From positions 730,660 through 794,659 of the forward strand of contig ML680046.1 in assembly GCA_007922225.1 (NCBI GenBank): 64,000 nt of DNA. The letters run 5' to 3'. The position numbers and the translations under genes were made by a program. Numbering within the stretch: the stretch's first letter is position 1; each line of letters begins with the position of its first letter. Origin of the DNA: Emydura subglobosa. Taxonomy: Eukaryota; Chordata; Testudines; Chelidae. This document shows, piece after piece, positions 55,115 through 64,000 of this stretch. Below the pieces are notes generated by a model. That model had not been told where the DNA came from and ran no database searches. It was given only the letters and a program-made list of their open reading frames with translations.

Positions 55115-56440
55115 GGCCAATTCCCATTGTCCATGCCTATCTTGGCTGCTCTTTCTTTGCTTTTCCCTGTCCAAACTTTGTACCATCCATCGAATCCTAC
55201 ATGTCAGAAGGAAGCTGACAAAATGGCTGATTTTCATCTCATTTGGTGTGAAAATCACACAACCCCATAATTTTGGTATAATGTTGACTCATAACTATAT
55301 TCACTTTAGGTTGTTAAAAAAATAAATGTTAAATCTAAACTGAAGATGAAGGGACAAATCCTCTTCGTAGTTACACCATTGCAACTCTGATGGAAAGGTC
55401 AAATAATTTCCTTTGAGAGCAGAATCCAGCCCTATAAGTCTTTAAAAGCAAAGCACTACATTTTAACTGAATCCTTGGCTCTGAATTTTTGTTTTTGTGG
55501 ATTTAAATTAAACTCATCAGGTTTATAAAATTCATTTGCAATTCAAGGGATCCATGTCCAGAAACTTCCAAATAGTTTATTTTGATCTTTGCATTCCCAT
55601 CTCCCACCCAAAGTTTAGCGGGACTAAATTAAGTTCTGATGGTCCATGCAAGTTGGATGGGGGTGAGTATCAATAACGAAGCGGGAAATCAGCTGGATCC
55701 CTCCACTGATCATCTCCAGACCTTCTATTATCTGGGTTTTGGGGTGTAGATTTTTTCTTACATAAGTTAACATTGGTTTTAGGTGTCAGGGGACTCTGTT
55801 GAAAAAGGGCATGGGATATCTGGCTGGAAGCATATGCAAGTTCAGGAAAATAGAGGTTGAGAGCTTTTTTCGTGTTCTTATAGATTATGTCTCCTGGGCA
55901 AACTTATCTTTTATTGTCTGTGTCTCGCCATTTTTTTAAAGTATGGGCAGTTGCGGAGACTCAGGAGTACATAACAGTATTAATCCTCTGTTTATGTTCA
56001 CTTACAGGGGCCCCTGTTGGGAAAGTTGCTTTGTTCCATGCTAGGTAGTAAACATTATCTACTGACAAAAGCTTCAGTAACAGATTTCAAATGGCATTGC
56101 TTGAAGTCCTGGTGATGTTGAAGTAAATGGCTAAACGCCCTTTGACTTTAATGGGTCCTGGATTTCACCCATTGCATTTATGCTTTTCCCAATCTTTTCC
56201 AAGCCCTAAAAATATCATTCTCTGTGGGAGGACTGGAAAACAATGTAGGAGACTATATAACACTGTCACTAATAAACTCAGAGAACCAGATCCTCCTCTG
56301 TCCTGCACACTCACTAAACCTGTGGAAATTAGGTGTAAATTCGATGATTCATTTGGCAGCATTTTACCCTCATTTTTGCAACATAAGTAATTGCACGCGG
56401 GTCAAGAAAGGGGAAAAATCAGGTCTATGCTATTTCATAC
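55115..56440. other. Unassigned with short palindromes
   Basis: No gene. Short palindrome pieces lie at 55355-55435 (GGACAAATCCTCTTCGTAGT ... AGCAGAATCCAGCCCTA) and 56103-56170 (GAAGTCCTGGTGATGTTGAA ... AATGGGTCCTGGATTTCAC). The frames of 65-87 codons at 56127-56454 overlap these and are chance. Confidence 0.45.
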
Positions 56441-56445
56441 ACATT

Positions 56446-56755
56446 GGAACATAGGAACTGCCACTCCAGTTTAGAATAATGGTCTCCTACCTGGGTTAGT
56501 AACCTGGCTTTGACACTGGCCGGTACCAGAAATTTCAGGGAAAGGTGACTAAATTTGTCCTTCAGAATTTAAAGCAGTCTCTAAGTTTTGGAGATCAGGA
56601 TGAGACCTATGTAGCAGGCAGATTACCCCATGTCTGCCTACTGTAGGATTTGTATACATTCTTCTGCAGTATGTGGTGCTGCACGTCACTGATAAGATAG
56701 TAGTCTAGATGGGCCATGGTTTTAAATCCAGCACAGCAAGTTCTATGTTCCTCAT
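56446..56755 (+). repeat. Dispersed sauropsid repeat, diverged
   Basis: GGAACATAGGAACTGCCACT, AATGGTCTCCTACCTGGGTT and ACACTGGCCGGTACCAGAAA correspond to the repeat at 9140-9332. TAGTCTAGATGGGCCATGG near 56700 resembles its opposite end. Confidence 0.55.
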
Positions 56756-56756
56756 A

Positions 56757-57440
56757 ATTGACAATAGTGCAACAACACCACACATGGGAAATATTTTTCC
56801 CCCCTTACACGAGGCAGAGTTAGGTTATGGCCTGAAACTTCAGTATCTATCTCTCTTATGCCTTTTTATCCCATATAATGTGATCTCTGGAAATGCTTAC
56901 TTTTAATATACATGTCAAAGTGGTAAACATGTTGCAATGGCAGATTTGTCATTTATTTCAGTAGGGCTAATATTTTACCCAATCCCTTTTCGGAATAAAG
57001 AATAATAAAACAAAGGTGATAATGTTATTTACAAACAACACTTTAAAAAGTCAGGCCTGGCTAGAAAATAGATTTACTAAACCCATTTAATAATATTCAA
57101 TATGTTTCATCCTCAAAGCACTTTATCAACATTGACTAATTAATCCTCTTGGCATCCAGGCTAGTTACTGTAGATCAAGAACAGTATGTCTTTGAGCGTG
57201 TTGCCTCTGCATGGTGAAGCCTGTTGGCTATGCCACCTGCTGCCAGGAAGCTTCAGGAGATGCAATACCTATCTGGACTGTATGAATGCCCCTTAAGAGG
57301 GCTTGCGGTCCCCAAAGGAGCTACGGGGAAACAGTTTTCCCATCTCGCCAGAATTTGAGATTTGAAAACTTTTCCCATACTGAATCAGGACAAAAAGTAA
57401 AAAACTCAAAACTCTTTGTGAACTAAAAGTCCAAAAACAT
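56757..57440. other. Unassigned sequence
   Basis: No gene. 57340-57440 has AT-rich words (TTTGAAAACTTTTCCCATAC) that may be a worn AT-rich element. Confidence 0.4.
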
Positions 57441-57936
57441 CTGTGGATTGTGTCATTCAAAAGTTTTTACTTGGATGGACAACCCAGGGAATTACAGACC
57501 AGTTAGCTTAACTTCAGTACCTGGAAAGATAATGGAGAAAATAATTAAGCAATCAATTTGCAAACACCTAGAAGATAATAAGGTGATAAATAATAATCAA
57601 CATGGATTGGTCAAGAACAAATCATGTCAAACTAACATAATAGCTTTCTTTGACCGGGTAACGTGCTTTGTGGATGGAGAGGGAAATGGTGGATGTGGTA
57701 TACCCTGACTTTAGTAAGGCTTCTGATACTGTATCAGTTGATCTTCTCATAAACAAATGAGAGAAATACAATCTAGATAGAGCTACTATAAGGTGGGTGC
57801 ATAACTTCTTGGAAAACCATTCCCAGAGGCTAGTTATCAGTACTTCACAGTCAAGTTGCAAGGGCATATCAAGTAGGTTCTGCAGTGATCAGTTCTGGGT
57901 CCGGTTCTGTTCAATATCTTCATCAATTATTTAGAT

Positions 57937-58595
57937 CAGTGGTTCTCAAACTTTTTAAATGGAGCCCCCCCTGCATGCACTTTTGTATGACAATTGCCCG
58001 CCCTCCACCCCTTAGACCCCTCCCCCACTTTCAGAAGAAAAACAGAGCAGCAGGCAGGGGAGAAGAGAGCAAGGGCAGCAGCATGGGGAGCGGGGAGCAT
58101 GCCTGGTAGCGGAGTGGAGGCTGCTGCTGCAGGGAGCAGCAGCAGCATGGGGCACATTCCCTGGCAGCAGTGGAATTCCCTGGCTGCTGCTGCTGCAGGA
58201 GTGGGTGGTGGCAGCGGCTGCTGGGAGCAGCACAGGGATCAGAGGCCGCATGCCAAGCGGGGAGCCTGCCCAGCAATGGCGGGGGGCAGCTGCTGCTGCA
58301 GGAGGCAGGCAGCGGCAGCTGTGCAAAGTGCAGAGATGGACCAGTTCTGTCCCCCTCTCCACCGGCAGGACAGCCTGGGCAGGTTTTGGGAGTGGGGGAC
58401 GCTCAGGAGGGGAGCGGCGGCAGTGGGAGGCTGTTGCGGGCACTTCTGGTCATGGCAGGGGAGCAGAGGTGGCAGCCGCTGGCAGAGCTGGGGATAGAGC
58501 TGGTCCAGCTCCACACGCAGCATGCCCCCCAAAGCTTTGCCCATGGTGCCCCCCCCCCACGATCCATCTCCCGCCCCCCACTCTGAGAACCGCTG
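57937..58595. mobile_element. hAT-type non-autonomous element, 659 bp, 8-bp duplication
   Basis: Left end CAGTGGTTCTCAAAC and right end CTCTGAGAACCGCTG are inverted relatives (CAGYGGTTCTCA). ATTTAGAT at 57929-57936 is repeated exactly at 58596-58603, and the CR1 text reads on across the junction. The interior is GC-rich, with GCAGCAGCA/CTGCTGCTG runs at about 58070-58320. Several frames of 65-239 codons run through it and into the LINE. They are chimeras and not genes. Confidence 0.9.
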
Positions 58596-59425
58596 ATTTA
58601 GATAACGGTATAGAGAGTACATTTATAAAGTTTGCAGATGATACCAAGCTGGGAGGGGTTGCAAGCGCTTTGGAGGAGAGGTTTAAAATTCAAAATGATC
58701 TGGACAAATTGGAGAAATGGTCTGAGGTAAATAGGATGAAATTCAATAAGGACAAATACGAAATACTCCACTTAGGAAGGAAAAATCAATTGCACAGTTA
58801 CAAAATGGGAAATGACTCCCCAGGAAAAAGTGTTACAGACAGGGATCTGTGGACCATAGTGGATCACAAGTTAAATACGATCCAACAGTGTAACACTACG
58901 CAAAAAAAAGCAACGACATTCTGAGATGTATTAGCATGAGTGTGATAAGCAAGATGTGAGATGCAATTATTCTGCTCTACTCCACACTGATTAAGCCTTG
59001 CAGGAGTATTGTGTCCAGTTTGCGTGCTACATTTCAGGAAAGATGTGGACACACTGGAGAAAGTCCAGAGAAGAGCAACAAAAAAAAAGTCTAGAAAATA
59101 TCAGCAGTGAGGTAAGATTGTAAAAACTGGGTTTGTTTAGTCTGGAGAAGAGAAGACTGAGGGAGAACATAACAGTTTTCAAGTACATAAAAGGTTGTTA
59201 CAAGGAGGATGGAAAATATTTGTTCTCGTTAATCTCTGAGTATAGGACAAGAAACAATGGGCTCAAATTGTAGCAAGGGCAGCTTAGGTTGGACATTAGG
59301 AAAAAAATTCTAACTATCAGAGCAGTTAAACACTGGAATAAATTGCCTAGGGAGGTTGTGGCATCTCAATCATGGGAGATTTTTAAGAGCAGGTTAGACA
59401 AACACCTGTCAGAGATTGTCTATAT

Positions 59426-59771
59426 CAGCGGTTCTCAACCATTTTTTCCCCGAGTACCACTCGGGTCAGGTACAGTCAGGTCAAGTACCACTTGTCCCGA
59501 CTGTACCCGATCCGAGTACTACTCGGGAAAAAAAAGGGAGGGGACTTGCGGTGGGGTTTTGCGGCGGCGGGGAGAGACGGGCGGCGGGGTTTCATGGCGG
59601 AAACAATACCCGCCGCCGAAACCCTTCTGCTGTTTCCCCATTTTCGGCGGCAGGGTTTCACACGGGCGGGTGAGAGGGCCCTTCTGGCGGCGGCGGATTC
59701 AGCAGTGAGCGTACCACACAGCCTTCCGGTAAGTACCACCGGTGGTACGTACCACCGGTTGAGAACCGCTG
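59426..59771. mobile_element. hAT-type non-autonomous element, 346 bp, 8-bp duplication
   Basis: CAGCGGTTCTCAACC at 59426 and its exact inverse ending at 59771 bound an interior with GC-rich text (TTGCGGCGGCGGGGAGAGAC) and repeated GAGTAC/GTACCAC words. Flanks GTCTATAT (59418-59425) and GTCTAGAT (59772-59779) match at 7 of 8. Inserted into the same CR1 as the 57937 element. Confidence 0.9.
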
Positions 59772-59869
59772 GTCTAGATAATGTTTGGTCCTTCCATAAG
59801 TGCAGGGGAGTGGATTAGATGACCTCTTAAGGTTCCTTCCAGTTCTATGATTCTATTATTTTAATTCTG

Positions 59870-60690
59870 ATCTTTTAAACTTTTTTTTTTTTACTAAATA
59901 CAAACTTAAATTTTGAAATGAATACTCATTTTGAACTGAAAAATAGAAATTTTTGTTTAAAAATGTTTTGAAATGGGACAATTTAACAAGTACAAATATT
60001 TTATTTGTCCAAAAATTTTTTAAATGGGAAATTTGTCAAAACCAGGCTGTGACAAATCACCAGCTCAGCTCCTGTGGATCCTGTACTTTTCTTTTGTGTG
60101 GAGGGTCAGTGTCCCTCCATAGCCCCTACATCCAGGCATTAGCCAGCCTGGTAATGCCCTTTGGGGCAAGGAACCCAGGCCCACCCACTTCTCTGAGTCT
60201 CAGCCCAAGGGCCCTAACAGTAGCAGCTATCACACTGCCACCAGTGCTTCCAGCTGCTACTTTCCCCTGGGCTACCTTCCATCCCTGTCCTGTCAGCTTC
60301 TCAGGTTCAGCAGGCAGGTCTCCCTCCCAGCATACTCCTTCACCTGATTCTGGTGTATGTCTCACCAGTCACCACAATACTCTCACCCACTCTCCTTCCT
60401 ATTGCCAGCTGCCTGGCTGGAGCAGGGTTTTTTTTTATTAGGCCCCTGGCTGGGTCTTAATTGGCCTCAGGTGCTCCTAATTAACCTCCCCTCAGTTCAC
60501 AGGGAACAAGGCTCAGATCATTCTAGAACTTATATATCTCCCTTTGATCACTCTCTGACTGCTCCTTAGCTCTGCTGTTTCAAACAGGCCTTTGCTTATA
60601 AAATATTTGGGGTCTGACAAATCTGCATTTTCTGACCAAAAAAAAGTTTGTCAAAAAATTCCTGACCAGTTCTAGCCCCCAGCTGCCTCA
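59870..60690. mobile_element. AT-rich hAT-like element, split by an LTR-like segment
   Basis: AT-rich family words at 59880-60047 (TTTTGAAATGAATACTCATT) resume at 60620 (AATCTGCATTTTCTGACC) and end in CCTGACCAGTTCTA at about 60661-60674, the family's right terminus TGACCAG..CTA. Confidence 0.65.
60048..60619 (-). mobile_element. LTR-like segment TGTGACA...TCTGACA
   Basis: A 572-bp GC-richer segment bounded by TGTGACAAATC and GGGTCTGACA. Read on the minus strand it starts TGTCAGACCCCAAATATTTT and ends GATTTGTCACA, LTR-like TG...CA ends. Flanks CAGGC and AATCT do not match, so the boundary or class is uncertain. The 162-codon frame at 59953-60441 crosses the left junction and is chance. Confidence 0.5.
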
Positions 60691-60691
60691 G

Positions 60692-62195
60692 TTCCTTCCT
60701 CTAAACACAACAGTTCAAACCAAATTACTCCTAAGGCATTAGAACTCTGAGAAATGCAGTGGAGTGGGTGTGTAGCATGAATATCCAGAACAAGCTTCTA
60801 CACAAAACAGTTACTAGTAAAGAACATCTCTTTCTTCCTCAAGGTGACTTCTGCATATTATTATTTCTCACTTTACCTGCCAGCTAATATATCTCTCTGT
60901 TTGCCTACAGCCCATATGTTTAAAGCCATTGCCACAAATAACTGGACACTTTAGGCCAGATCCTTAGCTGATGTAAGTGGGCATAGTCACTGAAATTAAT
61001 GGACCTGTGCCTGAATCAAGGAACTGAACCATCCCATCTTCTCTGCTAATCATGGGGTGTCTCCTAAGAATGTGAATTCTGAGCTGAGTTCCTTGCATCC
61101 ATTTTTTGTAATGGCCATTGCACTGCATCCTTTTGTCCATTTTCTCCCTCTGTCTAGGAGAGCAGTTGTCATTGCAATGGAGCAGCTAGTAAATAAAGCA
61201 AACAGTACAGAGCAGCAGTGACAGCTCTCTTGGGAGACTGGAAGATTAAATACAAATGTAGTTCAGCCCTGGAAAATAATTTGAAGATGTTTTTACACTG
61301 TTTCTCAGTAACCTTGGAGATGAACCGAGGGCTCCTTTTGTCCTGGCATTTTCTTTTTCCTTTTTTTTTTTTAATTCCCCAAGGAGAGGATTTTACAGAA
61401 CATTGAAGCTATATCCCTGTACCTTGCAGATATCATACTTACACATCTGCATAATTAAGATGCAAGCTGAATACATAAAGGTATCTAATAGATAGTTTGC
61501 TAGTGAGTAGCAGCAGTATGGAATTTAAATAATGGGTTGCATTCTCACTAATGATTAGTATAGTATCAGCCACTCCCACTTGGGCATTCCGTAGAGTGTG
61601 TGTGTGTGTGTGGGCAGCTGAGTGAAAGAAGAACTGTTAGCAGGCATGGTCATGCAGGAGAAGGAGACAGGAGAGACCTGGATGTGGTGAAAAGCACAGG
61701 AGTCTTATGTCTATTGCTCTGGTTTTATATACTGGTCCAAAGGTTGGTGCATGTTTATCGATCATTTACATACAAATCAATTGCCATTTGCAAGCCATCC
61801 TTAAATACTGGGTAGGTAGATTAACTTTTCTGGCATTGATTCCTCATTACTGTCTATGAAGGAAATTGCACTGGATATTTCAGAATTTTCCTGGGGAAGG
61901 GCTCTCTAAACCATCATTATATTCATTAGCTTGATATGTTTCCATCCTGGTCAAGTCCAAATGATGGCATTGATAGAAGCAGGATGGCATCAGGATGTGC
62001 TTCTCCGCAGTTTCACACAAAAGACCAAATCCTCAGATAGGGTAAATCAGCATAACTCCATTGACTGTAAGTCCAAACAATGGAGCTAGCTGTCTGCTCA
62101 GGAAGTACTCCACATTCATATACACACATTGTTTGGCTCACTGTGGTCCTGTTTCAAATTTTTTAAAAAACATCCTTATAGCGCAGCTTTTCCCC
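60692..62195. other. Unassigned; short palindromes and a GT tract
   Basis: No gene. Short palindrome pieces: 60955-61010 (GGCCAGATCCTTAGCTGATG) and 62026-62095 (CCAAATCCTCAGATAGGGTA with CATAACTCCATTGACTG). A (GT)n run lies at about 61597-61611. 61130-61330 is repeat-free text. Confidence 0.45.
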
Positions 62196-62196
62196 T

Positions 62197-62415
62197 TTGA
62201 ATTGGAAGAAAGGAAATATTAACATAGAGAACTGGGAAGAAGTTGCCAGAGATAGATGTAAATGGAGATCTGTAGTTATGATACTATCCAGACAGCTGAC
62301 GTGCGTAGAGAGGCAGCATATCAACAGCACCATCTTCAATGGCATATTGAAGCTGCCCAAACTTTCACAGAGGCTTTATTTCAGATGCTGGACTCGCTTC
62401 TCATCGCTGAGCTAA
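62197..62415 (+). pseudogene. Possible LINE-derived C-terminal coding relic
   Basis: The frame contains ENWEEVARDRCKWRSVV, which resembles a 'W...A.DR..WR' block at the C-terminus of some vertebrate LINE polymerases (RTE-like, from memory). A second frame at 62262-62486 could continue it after a frameshift. No other motif supports it, so it may be chance. Confidence 0.25.
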
Positions 62416-62419
62416 TAAG

Positions 62420-63850
62420 TGCTAAATTTCCCTCCTCCACAGTCATCGTCGAGTACAACAGACAGTCGAAGAATGGTCCTGTTTAGGGATATGGAATCAT
62501 TTCACCCACATTTCTTCTCTTGTTCCCATTCTTTTCCTCATGGTACAGCCTGTCCATACACAGTTACTCTTACCACTGTCAAAAAAGGTCTGTGGGTTTA
62601 CTTCCTGGGGATGTGATGATCACATCAGATTTGTCAAGCTAGGCAGCATTAGCCTAAGTCAGTGTTTTTATAAGAGGCCTCTAAGGAAACATCTAAGTTC
62701 TAAGGTCACTGTTCTGTCTAAATCATTTCTTAACCCAGGCCTCAACATCTTGTAAGGTGGCATTCTTATGTGGTTACAGTTAGATGTGAAGAAAGGTCAA
62801 CATGTGTTTGCAAAGTTAGGCTTCTAAGTTTCTATTTTGGAGCCTAAAGGGCTTGCTGTTCAAAAGTGTGGCAAGTTTTTTTCCATCAGCTCCATTGACT
62901 TTAGTGGAACTGCTGGTGCCCAGCACTCATTCATTTTGGAAGATGCTGGGTCTCTGCCATTTTTTATTATGAAATATCCCAGTCTCATGCCATTTTTTGC
63001 AAAGTGGGGGTTAACTTTGGTGTCCTGGACAAATCTAATTCCAGTGATGTCATTCTTCCTACAAAATGTATTTGTCAGTTTAATACTGTATATTTCCCGA
63101 CTTCCTTCCAGAAAGGTGTGGAGTGCTTTTACGCCCAGTTGAATCCCTGCCACATTTCACTCCAGAAGTGAGAGTAGTCCATGATGGACAAATTGATTCC
63201 TAAATAGTGTTTAAGTTTGTGAAGCACTTTGAGATCATTTGAGATGAAAGATCTTACCTAAAAATAAGATATGACTTTTACTGAAGGAGAGGTAAAGAAA
63301 GGAAACTTTAAGCAATGTAAATTACACAATTCGCTTGTATAATAGTCACATAAACCACTAACACACAAACAATGGACACACTATTACTCTTCACTCACAA
63401 ATAAATTCTCCACATCAGAATCACAAGGGCAACAAGGGACAGGCAGCAATGATCAAATTGATATCTTAATTAACTGCTCTAATTTAATGTTTATGGGCAA
63501 ACCAATTTAATGGCTGACCTGGAAGTTTGCAAGGTGCTATTGACATACAGAATGATTTGAAATACTGGTGGAGTTTCGCTATTTTCTTCTGAACCAAGAA
63601 ATGCAGGAAGATTTTAGGTACATCTCCAAAAGGAGGATAAAAGAACTCCATCATTCCCTGTTTTGCTAAACATGTATTTTTCCATCTGGAAAAAGCCTTC
63701 ATCATTATGTCAATTTCTGAAGCCTAGTAAGTTGAACGATTCAATATCCACATACATCGAGTAGTCTTGTCCTTCAATGCTGATATGGCTTTTATTGTCA
63801 TTTCACAGAGCAACTGGGGGCAGTACATTCATAGACATGAACTCAGGAAA
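62420..63850. other. Unassigned sequence
   Basis: No gene. 62880-62930 (ATCAGCTCCATTGACTTTAG, TGGAACTGCTGGTGCC) is a short palindrome-class piece. The opposite-strand frames at 62837-63153 are chance. Confidence 0.4.
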
Positions 63851-63861
63851 ATGCTTCTCTA

Positions 63862-63942
63862 TTAATAAGACCTTCCTGGGCACAGTGAATTCAATATAAA
63901 CACTCCTTCTGACTTCAATGGACTTTGGATCAAGCCCTTAAC
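63862..63942. repeat. Short palindromic element piece
   Basis: CTCCTTCTGACTTCAATGGA then CTTTGGATCAAGCCCTTAA matches the right half of the short palindrome class. The window ends at 64000 with unassigned text. Confidence 0.5.
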
Positions 63943-64000
63943 TGTAAAACTGCTTTCACATAGAATAATACTTTGCATTTATATAACATCTTGCCCGCGA

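Larger units (their letters stand above)
57465..59860 (+). mobile_element. CR1 LINE, sense, interrupted by two hAT-type elements
   Basis: Excluding the inserts at 57937-58595 and 59426-59771, about 1.4 kb of CR1 ORF2 and 3' end remain. NYRPVSLTSVPGKIMEKII (57492 onward) and a CQTNIIAFFDRV block mark the reverse transcriptase. FADD, the catalytic aspartate motif, is at 58631-58642, right after the first insert. Then KHWNKLPREVVASQSWEIFK (about 59328 onward) and the tail AGATGACCTCTTAAGGTTCC with TTCTATGATTCTATTA. Stops and frameshifts are present, for example near 57705 and 58922, so it is dead. Confidence 0.9.

Noticed and set aside
57994..58497. 167-, 143- and 138-codon frames on both strands at about 58.0-58.6 kb
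   Set aside because: They come from GC- and triplet-rich text inside a non-coding element, on both strands, with alanine/glycine/serine-rich nonsense.
58205..58924. 239-codon open frame
   Set aside because: It starts in a GC-rich hAT-type insert and runs across the 58595 junction into CR1 coding sequence, so it is a chimera. Only its last part, with FADD, is CR1.
1..64000. CRISPR array, prophage, operon or other prokaryotic system
   Set aside because: The repeats are vertebrate LINE, SINE, LTR and DNA-transposon types. There are no evenly spaced direct repeats and no dense coding.

Overview
The window reads as gene-free nuclear DNA of a sauropsid vertebrate, most likely a turtle (a crocodilian is the main alternative). 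I reach this from the mix of repeats. It has CR1 LINE copies with the usual ATTCTATGA-type tail, many old MIR-type SINEs, several families of short hAT-like elements whose ends read like GGTCTACACT, TAGAGCTGGTCA, CAGCGGTTCTCAACC and CAGGGTTGCCAAC, solitary LTRs beginning TGTGA or TGTCA, and tRNA-like SINE pieces. Base composition is AT-rich. I found no exon, splice-bounded coding block, RNA gene, CRISPR array, operon or bacterial feature. Every longer open frame lies inside a repeat or has no recognisable content. The sequence alone cannot show whether this is an intron or intergenic.

Layout. 1-8 kb: palindromic short repeats, MIR and CR1 tails, one AT-rich element and one GGTCTAC-ended element, then a repeat-poor AT-rich block (6.75-7.8 kb). 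8-11.2 kb: a CpG-rich hairpin element, then a sense CR1 relic broken by two insertions, then an antisense CR1 joined tail to tail. 11.4-18.1 kb: MIR copies, one of them split by a 1.57 kb element with perfect 13-bp terminal inverted repeats. 18-31 kb: mostly unassigned sequence with tRNA-like SINEs, two more copies of the CpG-rich hairpin element, a palindromic hAT-like element and a TGTCAGGA...TCCTGACA LTR. 32-46 kb: antisense LTR-like stretches, a solo LTR with a 5-bp target duplication nested in an AT-rich element, a 71-bp near-perfect inverted repeat around an old MIR, a foldback element with another element nested in it, and a 5'-truncated CR1 whose reading frame is still open. 46-57 kb: a decayed hAT transposase on the minus strand, a GC-rich repeat-like block, an antisense LTR-like block and unassigned DNA. 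57.4-60.7 kb: the richest nest, a CR1 interrupted by two independent hAT-type elements with recognisable 8-bp target duplications, then an AT-rich element interrupted by an LTR-like segment. 60.7-64 kb: mostly unassigned.

Nothing here works together as a gene system. What the window records is a layered history of transposition: old MIR, then CR1, then hAT-type elements and LTRs inserted into both. The least explained feature is the 71-bp inverted repeat at 37.0 and 37.9 kb (70 of 71 bases matching) flanking older sequence. The best supported structural signal is a hairpin kept by compensating changes across three copies of one element.
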